From the NCBI RefSeq assembly GCF_006539945.1, contig NZ_BJNZ01000009.1, positions 93,738 to 157,737 on the forward strand: a stretch of DNA of 64,000 nt, read 5' to 3'. Both the position numbers and the translations under genes were made by a program. The stretch comes from Cellulosimicrobium cellulans (GTDB lineage Bacteria; Actinomycetota; Actinomycetes; Actinomycetales; Cellulomonadaceae). Numbering within the stretch: the first letter of the stretch is position 1; every line of letters begins with the position of its first letter. Under the pieces are notes generated by a model. It ran no database searches. It was given only the letters and a program-made list of their open reading frames with translations, and had not been told where the DNA came from. Positions 17,430-26,226 of the stretch are shown piece after piece.

Positions 17430-19948
17430 CCTTCACCGAGACACCCGCCCTCAGGGCGACCCGCCGCGAGCTGCACGAGGGCTGGACGGTGAGCGCCGTC
17501 GGGGGGGCGATTCCCCTGGGGACGACCGTCTCCGACGTCCCGGCAACGGTCCCGGGGAGCGTGCACACGGACCTGCTCGCCGCAGGCCTGATCGACGACC
17601 CGTACCTCGACGACCACGAGCGCCTCCAGGCGTGGATCGGTCGCACCGACTGGGCGTACACCACCCGCTTCGCGTGGTCCCCGGACGGGCACGAGCGGCA
17701 CGACCTCGTCTTCGACGGACTCGACACCGTCGCGGAGGTCCGGCTCAACGGGACGGTGGTGGGCACGACGACGAACATGCACCGCACCTACCGGTTCGAC
17801 GTCGGTCCGCTGCTCGTCGAGGGTGAGAACGAGCTCGTGGTCCGGTTCTCCGCCCCCGTCCCGTACGCCGACCGGCAGAGCCTGCTCCTGGGCTACCGGC
17901 CGCAGGTCAACCAGCACCCGTTCAACGCGATGCGCAAGATGGCCTGCAGCTTCGGCTGGGACTGGGGTCCCGACACGGCGACGTCCGGGATCTGGCGTCC
18001 GGTGCGCCTCGAGTCCTGGTCGGTGGCGAGGCTCGCCCAGGTGCGCGTCCACGCGACGGTCGCGGGCGAGCCCGGCGAGCCCACGGCATCGACGGCGGGC
18101 CGGGTGCGCGCGGTCGTGGAGGTCGAGCGCTCCGGCGCAGGTCGCGGTCTCGCGCCGCTCACCCTCGCGGCGTCCGTCGCCGGGGTCCGGGTCCAGGTGC
18201 CGGCCGACGGCGGCACGGCCGAGGTCGACGTCGTCGTGCCGCAGGTCGATCTCTGGTGGCCACGCACGCACGGCGACCAGCCGCTCTACGACGTCGCTGT
18301 GGAGCTGCTGGGCGAGGGGGCGACCCTCGACGCGTCCACTCGTCGCCTCGGCTTCCGCACCGCGACGCTCGAGATGGAGCCCGACGAGGACGGCACGTCC
18401 TTCCGGTTCGTCGTGAACGGCGTGCCCGTCTGGGTCCGCGGGGCGAACTGGATCCCGGACGACGCGTTCCCGCACCGGGTGACGCGCGAGCGGTACGCGG
18501 CACGCATCGACCAGGCGGTCTCGGCGAACCTGAACCTCCTGCGCGTGTGGGGTGGCGGGATCTACGAGTCGGACGACTTCTACGACCTGTGCGACGAGCG
18601 GGGCCTGCTCACCTGGCAGGACTTCCTCTTCGCCTGCGCGGCCTACGCGGAGGAGGAACCGCTGCGGTCCGAGGTCGAGGCGGAGGTGCGCGACAACGTC
18701 GCCCGCCTCGGGCACCACGCGTCGCTCGTGCTGTGGAACGGCAGCAACGAGAACATCTGGGGCTTCCACGACTGGAGCTGGCTGCAGCGTCTCGACGGCC
18801 GCACCTGGGGGCTCGGGTACTACACCGACCTGTTGCCGCGCGTGGTCGCCGAGCTCGACCCGGACTGCGCGTACACGCCGTCGAGCCCGTGGTCGGGCAG
18901 CCTCGACGTGCACCCGAACGACCCGCGGCACGGCTCGATGCACGAGTGGGAGCTGTGGAACCGCCAGGACTGGCCGCACTACCGCGACACCGTGCCGCGC
19001 TTCATGGCCGAGTTCGGCTGGCAGGGGCCTCCCACCTGGTCCACCCTCACGCGCGCGATCAGCGACGACCCCCTGACGCCCGAGTCGCCCGGGATGCTCG
19101 TCCACCAGAAGGCGATGCAGGGCAACGACAAGCTCACGGACGGGCTCGTCGCACACGTCCCGCTGCCGGACGCGATGGAGGACTGGCACTGGGCCATGTC
19201 CTGGAACCAGGCGACCGCCGTGCGCACGGCGCTCGAGCACTACCGCTCCTGGAGCCCGCGCTGCATGGGTGCGGTCGTCTGGCAGCTCAACGACTGCTGG
19301 CCCGTGACGTCCTGGGCCGCGGTCGACGGCGACGGGCGCGTGAAGCCGTTGCTGCACGCGCTGCGCCACGCGTTCGCCGACCGACTGGTCACCGTCCAGC
19401 CGCGCGGGGAGGACGGGCAGCTCGTCGTGGCGGTCGTCAACGACTCCGCCGAGCGGTGGCGCGGTGACCTCGTCGTCCGGCGGACCCGCTACGACGGGGT
19501 CGAGATCGAGGCGGCGAAGATCCCCGTCGACGTCGCGGCACGCGAGACGGCCACGGTCCCGCTGCCGACCGACCTCTCCGCCCCGGGCGATGCCGCCGGC
19601 GAGCTGCTCGTCGCGTCGCTCGGTCACCAGAGCGCGACGTGGTTCTACGCCGAGCCGCGCGACAGCGCGCTGCGCAGCCCCGCGCTCCACGTCGAGGTGA
19701 CCTCGACGGAGGACGGGGCACGGGTGCGCGTCACGACCGACACCGTCGTGCGGGGGCTGTCGCTCCTCGCGGACAAGGTCCACCCGGAGGCCGTGGTCGA
19801 CGACGCGCTCGTCGACCTGCTGGCGGGGGAGAGCGTCACGTTCCGCGTCACGGCCCCGGTCCCGCTGGACCGCTCGGCGCTCGCGGACCCTCGGGTGCTG
19901 CGGAGCGTCAACCAGCTCGTCGTGCGCCGGACGGCGGTGCCCGCATGA
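17426..19948 (+). CDS. Beta-mannosidase (GH2)
   Basis: An 840-residue cytoplasmic enzyme without a signal peptide. It should release mannose from the non-reducing end of beta-1,4-manno-oligosaccharides. The architecture follows GH2 beta-mannosidases: an N-terminal jelly roll (WTVSAVGGAIPLG, PGSVHTDLLAAGLIDDPY), immunoglobulin-like domains, then the TIM barrel. The acid/base is Glu442 in WNGSNEN and the nucleophile Glu529 in MAEFGWQGPP. CSFGWDWGP and the WVRGANWIPDD segment are also hallmark motifs. GTGA and ATGA overlaps couple it to the permease and the AGE-family gene. Confidence 0.95.
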   Translation: MTFTETPALRATRRELHEGWTVSAVGGAIPLGTTVSDVPATVPGSVHTDLLAAGLIDDPYLDDHERLQAWIGRTDWAYTTRFAWSPDGHERHDLVFDGLDTVAEVRLNGTVVGTTTNMHRTYRFDVGPLLVEGENELVVRFSAPVPYADRQSLLLGYRPQVNQHPFNAMRKMACSFGWDWGPDTATSGIWRPVRLESWSVARLAQVRVHATVAGEPGEPTASTAGRVRAVVEVERSGAGRGLAPLTLAASVAGVRVQVPADGGTAEVDVVVPQVDLWWPRTHGDQPLYDVAVELLGEGATLDASTRRLGFRTATLEMEPDEDGTSFRFVVNGVPVWVRGANWIPDDAFPHRVTRERYAARIDQAVSANLNLLRVWGGGIYESDDFYDLCDERGLLTWQDFLFACAAYAEEEPLRSEVEAEVRDNVARLGHHASLVLWNGSNENIWGFHDWSWLQRLDGRTWGLGYYTDLLPRVVAELDPDCAYTPSSPWSGSLDVHPNDPRHGSMHEWELWNRQDWPHYRDTVPRFMAEFGWQGPPTWSTLTRAISDDPLTPESPGMLVHQKAMQGNDKLTDGLVAHVPLPDAMEDWHWAMSWNQATAVRTALEHYRSWSPRCMGAVVWQLNDCWPVTSWAAVDGDGRVKPLLHALRHAFADRLVTVQPRGEDGQLVVAVVNDSAERWRGDLVVRRTRYDGVEIEAAKIPVDVAARETATVPLPTDLSAPGDAAGELLVASLGHQSATWFYAEPRDSALRSPALHVEVTSTEDGARVRVTTDTVVRGLSLLADKVHPEAVVDDALVDLLAGESVTFRVTAPVPLDRSALADPRVLRSVNQLVVRRTAVPA

Positions 19949-21225
19949 CGGCGCCGGCGATCGACCCCCGGCCACGCGGCGGGGTGAGCGACGAGCTCGC
20001 CTGGACCGAGCGCGAGACGCACGTCGCCTGGCTCGACGCGCACACGCGGACTCTGCTCGGGTTCGGGCGTCACGTCGTCGCGCCGGGGGGAGGGGCTGCC
20101 TACCTCGACGAGACCGGGACCCCCGACCCGGAGGCGGGCGTCCAGACGTGGATCACGTGCCGGACCGTCCACGTCTACGCACTCGGTGCGATGCTGGGCG
20201 TGCCCGGGTGCGAGCCGCTCGCGCGCGGGGCCCTCGACGGCCTGCTGGGACCGCTGCGCGACGCCGAGCACGGCGGGTGGTTCCACGCCCTCGACGCGCA
20301 GGGCGCACCCGATCTCGCCGCGGGAAAGTCCGCGTACGACCACGCGTTCGTCCTGCTCGCCGCGTCGAGCGCGACCCTGGCCGGCCTGCCCGGCGCGCAC
20401 GCCCTGCTCACGGACGCGTGCTCCGTGTTCCTCGAGCGCTTCTGGGACGACGCGACCGGGCTGGTCGTCGACACGTGGGACGCGTCGTTCGCCGTCCTCG
20501 ACCCGTACCGGGGACTCAACGCGAACATGCACGCGGTCGAGGCGATGCTCGCCGTCGCCGACGCCACCGGGGACGTCGCGTGGCGCGACCGTGCCGCGCG
20601 CGTGACCCGGCTCGTCGTGCGACTCGCCGGGGATCACGACGGCCGGCTGCCCGAGCACTTCGACGCCACGTGGACGCCGGACCTGGAGCTCAACGCCGAC
20701 CGGCCCGCCGACCCGTTCAAGCCCTACGGGGCGACAGTCGGGCACGGGCTCGAGTGGTCCCGGCTCCTCCTGCACCTCGAGGGCGCCCTGGGCACGCTCG
20801 CGCCGTCCGACCTGCGCCCGACGGCGACCGCGCTGTTCGACCGGGCCGTGGCCGACGGCTGGGCCGTGGACGGCGCGGACGGATTCGTCTACACGACCGA
20901 CTGGTCCGGTGCGCCCGTCGTGCGCGAGCGCATGCACTGGGTCGTCGCCGAGGCGATCGCCGCCGCGGACGCCCTGCACCGACGGACGGGAGATGTCCGG
21001 TACGCGGACCTGTACGCGACCTGGTGGGACTACGCGGTGACCTTCGTGGTCGACCACGACGGGGGATCGTGGCACCACGAGCTCGATCCGTCGAACCGCC
21101 CCGCCGGGACCACGTGGCCGGGAAAGCCCGACCTGTATCACGCGGTCCAGGCGACGCTCCTGCCGCGGCTCCCGCTCGGCCCGTCGATCGCGCGCGCCGT
21201 CCACGACGGGCAGGTGGCCTCGTGA
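19945..21225 (+). CDS. AGE-family sugar isomerase/epimerase (probable D-mannose isomerase)
   Basis: A 426-residue (alpha/alpha)6-barrel protein of the N-acylglucosamine 2-epimerase superfamily. Recognisable stretches include TWITCRTVHVYALGAMLG, DAEHGGWFHALD, NANMHAVEAMLA, HGLEWSRLLLHLE and GGSWHHELDPSNRP, with the conserved His/Arg/Glu active-site pattern. Family members interconvert mannose and fructose, or epimerise glucosyl or mannosyl disaccharides at C2. Placed between beta-mannosidase and a fructokinase-type kinase, mannose-to-fructose isomerisation is the best fit. An alternative is mannobiose 2-epimerase feeding a phosphorylase, but no mannosylglucose phosphorylase is present. Confidence 0.85.
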   Translation: MTAPAIDPRPRGGVSDELAWTERETHVAWLDAHTRTLLGFGRHVVAPGGGAAYLDETGTPDPEAGVQTWITCRTVHVYALGAMLGVPGCEPLARGALDGLLGPLRDAEHGGWFHALDAQGAPDLAAGKSAYDHAFVLLAASSATLAGLPGAHALLTDACSVFLERFWDDATGLVVDTWDASFAVLDPYRGLNANMHAVEAMLAVADATGDVAWRDRAARVTRLVVRLAGDHDGRLPEHFDATWTPDLELNADRPADPFKPYGATVGHGLEWSRLLLHLEGALGTLAPSDLRPTATALFDRAVADGWAVDGADGFVYTTDWSGAPVVRERMHWVVAEAIAAADALHRRTGDVRYADLYATWWDYAVTFVVDHDGGSWHHELDPSNRPAGTTWPGKPDLYHAVQATLLPRLPLGPSIARAVHDGQVAS

Positions 21226-23108
21226 CGCGATTCCTCGTGGTCGGTGAGGCTCTCGTCGACGTCGTCCCCGACGGTCCGGGAACCACCCGGGACCTGCCCG
21301 GAGGGAGTCCCGCGAACGTCGCGCTCACGCTCGGTCGGCTCGGTCGTGAGGTGTTGCTCGCCACGGTGCTCGCCCCCGACGAGCGCGGCGCCCTGGTCCG
21401 CGACTGGCTCGCCGCGAGCGGCGTGGAGGTGGACGCGAACGTGCCCTCGACGGGCCGGACGTCGGCCGCGACGGTGTCCCTGGACGCCCAGGGGCAGGCG
21501 ACGTACACCTTCGACCTCGCGTGGGAGCTCGGGCTCGTCGACCTCGGTGACGCGGGGATCGTCCACGTCGGCTCCGTCGCCGCCGTGCTCCCGCCCGGGG
21601 CCGATGCCGTCCGGGACGTCGTGCGCCGGGCGCGCGGGACCGCCGTCGTCTGCTACGACCCCAACGTGCGTCCCGCGCTCGTCGACGACCCCGCGGCGGT
21701 CCGGGCCCGCGTCGAGGAGCTCGTCGCGCTCGCGGACGTCGTCAAGGTGAGCGACGAGGACCTCGCCTGGTTCGCCCCGGGGACCGACCCGCTCGACGTC
21801 GCGCGCCGCTGGTCGGCGTGGGGCGCGGCCCTCGTCGTCGTGACGCGTGGGGGCGACGGTGCGACGCTCGTCCGACATGACGGCCGTCTGGTCGAGGTCC
21901 CGGGCCGCGCGGTCGACGTCGTCGACACCGTCGGCGCGGGCGACACGTTCACGGGGGCGCTGCTCGACGCGCTCGCGGCGCGCGGGGTGCGGGGCCCGGG
22001 AGGCGCGGACGTCCTGCGCCGACTGTCGGACGCGGCGGTGCGGACCGCGGCACGGTCCGCGGCGGTCGCCGCGTCGGTCACGGTGTCCCGTGCAGGGGCG
22101 AACCCGCCGACGCGGGCCGAGCTGCGCGCGGTCGAGGGTCCGGTGCGGCCCGCGCCGTTCCCCGGGGCGCCCGTGACCGGCATGACCTGGGGTTGGACGG
22201 GCGTGCGCGGGACCTGGACCGGTCCGGGCGCCGAACGCTCCATGGACGCGCTCCAGGGCCTCGGCGTGGACTGGGTGGCCGTGACGTTCTCCGCGAAGCA
22301 GGACACGCCGCAGTCGACCGTGGTCCGCTACGGCGACGAGCCGACGGTGAACGACGACGAGGTGCGCGCCGCGATCCGCGCGGCGAAGGCACGAGGCTGG
22401 AAGGTGTGCCTCAAGCCGGTGGTCGACTCCGCGGACGGGACGTGGCGAGCGTTCATCGGCTTCTTCGACGACGACGTCCCGGGCGAGCCCTCATGGGACG
22501 AGTGGTTCGCGTCGTACACGGAGTTCGTCGTGCGCCACGCGCGCATCGCCGCCGAGGAGGGGGCGGAGATGTTCTGCGTCGGGTGCGAGATGGTGCGGGC
22601 CGACGGGCGCGACGCGCAGTGGCGCGCCCTCGTCGCGGCCGTGCGCGAGGTCTACGACGGCCTGGTGACGTACAACTGCGACAAGTACCAGGAGGACCGC
22701 GTCACCTGGTGGGACGTGGTCGACGTGATCGGCAGCTCGGGCTACTACCCCGCCGGGACGTGGGAGCACCACCTCGACCGGATCGAGGCCGTCGTCGCGC
22801 GCGAGGACAAGCCGTTCGTCTTCCTCGAGGCCGGATGCCCGAGCCGCGAGGGCTCCCCGGAGAGACCGAACGACTGGACGCTCGCCGGGCCGCCGTCGGG
22901 TGAGGCCCAGGCGGCCTGGCTCGCGGAGATGTTCGCCGCCTGCGCCCGTCGGCCCTGGGTCGCCGGCTACTTCCTGTGGGACTGGCCGTCGCCGCTCTAC
23001 GCCGAGGCCGAGGCGGCAGCGAACGACGACTACTGCGTGTACGGCAAGCCGGGCGCGGACGTCGTCCGGCGTGCCTACGAGGAGCTGCGGACGCGCTCGC
23101 GCGACTGA
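21222..23108 (+). CDS. Bifunctional PfkB-family sugar kinase fused to GH113 beta-mannanase domain
   Basis: A 628-residue protein read without interruption. Residues 1 to about 305 are a complete PfkB/ribokinase-type kinase (GEALVDVVPDGPG, PGGSPANVALTLGRLG and the catalytic DTVGAGDTFTGALLDAL with Asp241), most like fructokinases. Residues about 321-628 are a GH113-like (alpha/beta)8 hydrolase: acid/base Glu456 in VGCEMVRAD and nucleophile Glu536 in FLEAGCP, 80 residues apart, the same spacing as in the Alicyclobacillus GH113 mannanase. There is no signal peptide, so it acts on imported oligosaccharides. The GTG overlaps the previous stop (GTGA). Internal starts at 22173 (GTG) and 22182 (ATG) lack a good ribosome-binding site, so a separate GH113 product is possible but less likely. 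Confidence 0.88.
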   Translation: MTRFLVVGEALVDVVPDGPGTTRDLPGGSPANVALTLGRLGREVLLATVLAPDERGALVRDWLAASGVEVDANVPSTGRTSAATVSLDAQGQATYTFDLAWELGLVDLGDAGIVHVGSVAAVLPPGADAVRDVVRRARGTAVVCYDPNVRPALVDDPAAVRARVEELVALADVVKVSDEDLAWFAPGTDPLDVARRWSAWGAALVVVTRGGDGATLVRHDGRLVEVPGRAVDVVDTVGAGDTFTGALLDALAARGVRGPGGADVLRRLSDAAVRTAARSAAVAASVTVSRAGANPPTRAELRAVEGPVRPAPFPGAPVTGMTWGWTGVRGTWTGPGAERSMDALQGLGVDWVAVTFSAKQDTPQSTVVRYGDEPTVNDDEVRAAIRAAKARGWKVCLKPVVDSADGTWRAFIGFFDDDVPGEPSWDEWFASYTEFVVRHARIAAEEGAEMFCVGCEMVRADGRDAQWRALVAAVREVYDGLVTYNCDKYQEDRVTWWDVVDVIGSSGYYPAGTWEHHLDRIEAVVAREDKPFVFLEAGCPSREGSPERPNDWTLAGPPSGEAQAAWLAEMFAACARRPWVAGYFLWDWPSPLYAEAEAAANDDYCVYGKPGADVVRRAYEELRTRSRD

Positions 23109-23129
23109 GCTCCCCGACTCCGGCAGGAC

Positions 23130-23166
23130 AGCGGGGCGGGGCGTCCTTCCGACGCCCCGCCCCGCT
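23130..23166 (+). terminator. Terminator of the ABC/mannosidase/kinase operon
   Basis: A perfect 16-bp GC-rich stem (23130-23145 with 23151-23166) with a CTTCC loop, 22 bp after the stop codon. Confidence 0.8.
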
Positions 23167-23268
23167 CCGCTGCCGCCCTACCTGCGGCCGTGGCAGCGCG
23201 TCGTGGAGGGTGCCGAAGCGGACGAAAGACACCCTGGAATTCTCTTCGGGGATGCACTACCTTCGATA

Positions 23269-23280
23269 TGAAGCGCTTAA
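23269..23280 (+). promoter_or_regulatory. LacI-family operator 2 (TGAAGCGCTTAA)
   Basis: This is the exact reverse complement of operator 1, placed 114 bp before the first GH5 mannanase start and downstream of the operon terminator. It puts the secreted mannanase in the same inferred regulon. Confidence 0.7.
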
Positions 23281-23393
23281 GCGCAGACGGTGTCATCGGG
23301 CCACGACGGGCCGGATGAGGGCTTGCGGAAGGGCCCGACGACGACGTCCACCGAGCAGACCGGGCGACGACGCCCGGATCGGGAGGAAGATCG

Positions 23394-24668
23394 ATGAGAC
23401 GACTGTTGGCCATCGCCCTGAGCGTGGTGCTCGCCCTGCTCGCCGTGCCGGCGCTCGCCCAGGGGGCGAGCGCCGCGAGCGACGGGTTCTCCGTCCAGGG
23501 CGGGAAGATCTACGACGCGAACGGCAACCGGTTCGTGCCGGTCGGCGTCAACCACGCGCACGCTTGGTACCCGTCGCAGACGCAGTCCTTCGCCGACATC
23601 CGCGCCGCCGGCGCGAACACCGTGCGCGTCGTGCTCTCGGGCGGCCGGTACGGGACGAGCTCGGCGTCCGACGTGAGCGCCGTCATCGAGCGCTGCAAGC
23701 AGAACCAGCTCGTGTGCGTCCTCGAGAACCACGACACGACCGGCTACGGCGAGGACGGCAGTGCCCGGTCGCTCGCGAGCGCGGCGCAGTACTGGACCAG
23801 CATCGCGTCGGTCCTGCGCGGCCAGGAGCGGTACGTGATGATCAACATCGGGAACGAGCCCTTCGGCAACTCCGGCTTCCAGGACTGGACGACCGACACG
23901 ATCGCGGCGATCCAGACCCTGCGCGGGGCGGGCCTCGCGCACACGCTCGTCGTGGACGCCCCGAACTGGGGGCAGGACTGGTCCTTCACCATGCGCGACA
24001 ACGCCCCGGCGGTCGCGGCCTCGGACGGGAACGTGGTCTTCTCCGTCCACATGTACGGCGTCTTCGACACGGGGGCGGAGGTGCGCGCGTACCTCGACTC
24101 CTTCACGAGCCGAGGGCTGCCGATCATGGTCGGCGAGTTCGGTGACAACCACTCGGACGGGAACCCGGACGAGGCCACGATCATGAGCTACACGCGGTCC
24201 CAGGGGATCGGGATGCTCGGCTGGTCGTGGTCCGGCAACGGCAGCGGCGTCGAGTATCTCGACATGGTGAACGGGTTCTCCGCGAGCTCGCTCACGCCGT
24301 GGGGGGAACGGTTCGTCCGCGGCGCCGACGGGCTCCAGGTCCGCAACGCGCCCGTGGCCTCCGTGTACGGGGACGACGGTGGCGGTGGGGGCGACGACGG
24401 AGCCAGCACGGCGCCCAACGGGTACCCGTACTGCGCGAGCGCGTCGTCGGACCCGGACGGGGACGGGTGGGGCTGGGAGAGCAGCGCGTCGTGCGTCGTG
24501 CGCGGCTCCTCCGCGGACACGGGTTCCGGTGGTGGTTCCGGGGGCGGGAGCACGGCGCCGAACGGGTACCCGTACTGCGCGAGCGCGTCGTCGGACCCGG
24601 ACGGGGACGGGTGGGGCTGGGAGAGCAGCGCCTCGTGCGTCGTGCGCGGCTCGTCCGCCGACCGCTGA
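23394..24668 (+). CDS. Secreted endo-beta-1,4-mannanase (GH5) with two CBM10-like modules
   Basis: A 424-residue secreted enzyme. The signal peptide (1 to about 28, ending GASAA) follows a GGGAGGAAG ribosome-binding site. The GH5 barrel (about 30-320, subfamily-8-like: GVNHAHAWYPSQTQSF) has acid/base Glu155 in INIGNEP and nucleophile Glu248 in MVGEFG. A Gly/Asp linker leads to two almost identical modules (about 338-375 and 386-423), each NGYPYCASASSDPDGDGWGWE followed by SCVVRG, which resemble CBM10 cellulose-binding modules. It would attack mannan in plant cell walls outside the cell. It is regulated by operator 2. The next gene encodes a paralogous catalytic domain. Confidence 0.93.
   Translation: MRRLLAIALSVVLALLAVPALAQGASAASDGFSVQGGKIYDANGNRFVPVGVNHAHAWYPSQTQSFADIRAAGANTVRVVLSGGRYGTSSASDVSAVIERCKQNQLVCVLENHDTTGYGEDGSARSLASAAQYWTSIASVLRGQERYVMINIGNEPFGNSGFQDWTTDTIAAIQTLRGAGLAHTLVVDAPNWGQDWSFTMRDNAPAVAASDGNVVFSVHMYGVFDTGAEVRAYLDSFTSRGLPIMVGEFGDNHSDGNPDEATIMSYTRSQGIGMLGWSWSGNGSGVEYLDMVNGFSASSLTPWGERFVRGADGLQVRNAPVASVYGDDGGGGGDDGASTAPNGYPYCASASSDPDGDGWGWESSASCVVRGSSADTGSGGGSGGGSTAPNGYPYCASASSDPDGDGWGWESSASCVVRGSSADR
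24405..24661 (+). repeat. Recent tandem duplication encoding the two CBM10-like modules
   Basis: A unit of about 113 bp at 24405-24517 recurs at 24549-24661 (offset 144 bp) with only a few mismatches. They are separated by a Gly/Ser linker-coding stretch. Confidence 0.85.
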
Positions 24669-24696
24669 GCCGGTCCGCCGCAGCGTGTCACGCGCA

Positions 24697-24708
24697 TGAA
24701 GCGGTTCA
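24697..24708 (+). promoter_or_regulatory. LacI-family operator 3 (TGAAGCGGTTCA)
   Basis: It differs from operator 2 at two positions and lies 67 bp before the second GH5 mannanase start, in the short gap after the first. Confidence 0.65.
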
Positions 24709-24774
24709 CTTGAGAGTCCATCCGATGGCGGATGGTGAGCGCGCTCGTGCGCGAGCGCAGAACGAAGGAGTTCG

Positions 24775-26127
24775 ATGAGTAAGAACAGCACACGACAGCT
24801 CCAGCTCCGTACCCGTGCGATGTCGGTCCCGGCGTACGTCGCTGCGCTCGCCCTCGCCGGGTCGGGAGCGCTCGCGCTCGCCGCTCCGGCAGCCGCCGAC
24901 GAGGCGACCACGGACGGTCTGCACGTCGTCGACGGTCGGCTCGTCGAGGCGGACGGGAGCGACCTCGTCCTCCGCGGGATCAACCACGCCCACACCTGGT
25001 ACACCCACGAGCTCCAGTCGTTCGAGGACATCAAGGGCACAGGTGCCAACGCGGTGCGCGTCGTCCTGTCGAGCGGGGACCAGTGGACCCGCAACGACCC
25101 GGCGGACGTCGCGCGCGTCGTCCGCGAGTGCGACGTGAACCGGTTGGTGTGCGCCCTGGAGGTGCACGACACGACGGGCTACGGGGACGAGTACGCGCCC
25201 GCCGCGGTGTCGCTCGACCGCGCGGTCGACTACTGGGAGGACCTGTACCCGACCCTCGCCGGGACGGAGGACAGGATCCTCGTCAACATCGGCAACGAGC
25301 CGATCGGCAACGGTCCGATCGCGGACGAGTGGGCGGCGCAGACGTCGGCCGCGGTCCAGCGACTGCGCGACATCGGGTACGAGCACACGATCGTCGTCGA
25401 CGCCCCGAACTGGGGCCAGGACTGGTCGCGGACGATGTACTCCCAGGCGCAGCAGGTGTTCGACGCCGACCCCGACGCGAACGTCGTGTTCTCCGTCCAC
25501 ATGTACGAGGTGTACGGCGACGGCGCGGTGGTCACGGACTACCTGGAGCACTTCGTCGACGCCGGACTGCCGCTGATCGTCGGCGAGTTCGGTCCGGCGC
25601 ACCACGGCAACGACGTCGACGAGGACACCATCCTCGCCGAGTCGCGGCGCCTCGGCCTCGGGTGGTTCGGGTGGTCCTGGAGCGGCAACAGCGGTGGCGT
25701 GGAGGACCTGGACCTCGTCCAAGGTTTCGACCCGGCCTCTCCGTCCCTCTGGGGCGAGCGCCTGGTCTCCGGCCCGGACGGCATCGCCGAGACGTCGCAC
25801 GAGGCATCGGTCTTCGCGAGCCGCACGGACGGATGCTCGGCCGAGCTGGAGGTTCAGTACCGGTGGCCGGGTGGCTACCAGGGCCAGGTGCGGGTGGAGT
25901 TCGACGGCGAGCCCGTCTCGACGTGGACCACCTCGTGGGGCGTGCCCGCGGGCAGCGAGCTCGTGCAGACCTGGCACGGGGCGCTCTCCGTGGACGGTGG
26001 GACCGCGACGGTCGCCGCCGAGTCCTGGAACGCGCACGTGCCGGCCGGAGGGACCATCACCTACGGCTTCTCCGGCCGCGGTGATGCTCCGGTGCTGGCA
26101 CCGGTCGTCGACTGCTCGGCGAGCTAG
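24775..26127 (+). CDS. Secreted endo-beta-1,4-mannanase (GH5) with C-terminal CBM2
   Basis: A 450-residue secreted enzyme with a long signal peptide (cleavage near residue 41, APAAA). The GH5 domain is closely related to that of the upstream gene (GINHAHTWYTHELQSF, acid/base Glu175 in VNIGNEP, nucleophile Glu271 in LIVGEFG). The C-terminus is a CBM2-type module bounded by Cys354 and Cys447, with surface Trp residues (YRWPGGYQGQV, TWTTSWGVPAG, ESWNAHV) that bind crystalline cellulose or xylan. The pair gives the organism two mannanases with different surface targeting. Its own operator implies independent transcription under the same repressor. Confidence 0.93.
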   Translation: MSKNSTRQLQLRTRAMSVPAYVAALALAGSGALALAAPAAADEATTDGLHVVDGRLVEADGSDLVLRGINHAHTWYTHELQSFEDIKGTGANAVRVVLSSGDQWTRNDPADVARVVRECDVNRLVCALEVHDTTGYGDEYAPAAVSLDRAVDYWEDLYPTLAGTEDRILVNIGNEPIGNGPIADEWAAQTSAAVQRLRDIGYEHTIVVDAPNWGQDWSRTMYSQAQQVFDADPDANVVFSVHMYEVYGDGAVVTDYLEHFVDAGLPLIVGEFGPAHHGNDVDEDTILAESRRLGLGWFGWSWSGNSGGVEDLDLVQGFDPASPSLWGERLVSGPDGIAETSHEASVFASRTDGCSAELEVQYRWPGGYQGQVRVEFDGEPVSTWTTSWGVPAGSELVQTWHGALSVDGGTATVAAESWNAHVPAGGTITYGFSGRGDAPVLAPVVDCSAS

Positions 26128-26130
26128 GAA

Positions 26131-26188
26131 GCCGGGTCCGCCAGGTGGAGGTGTGGTCGGTCCGCGCCTCCACCTCGCCGTACCCGGC
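26131..26188. terminator. Bidirectional nested hairpin with degenerate 21-bp repeat units
   Basis: Two nested stems (26131-26137 with 26182-26188, and 26144-26151 with 26167-26174) lie between the convergent GH5 and mak genes. The left arm (AGGTGGAGGTGTGGTC) and the inverted right arm (CCTCCACCTCG) resemble the GAGGTAGAG units found elsewhere in the window, suggesting a decayed inverted pair. Confidence 0.55.
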
Positions 26189-26226
26189 GCCGACCTCGCG
26201 GGGACCGCGCCGTCCTCGCGGACGGG

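Noticed and set aside
22173..23108. Separate GH113 gene starting inside the kinase frame
   Set aside because: GTG 22173 and ATG 22182 have no good Shine-Dalgarno and no stop codon separates the domains. Kept as an alternative only.
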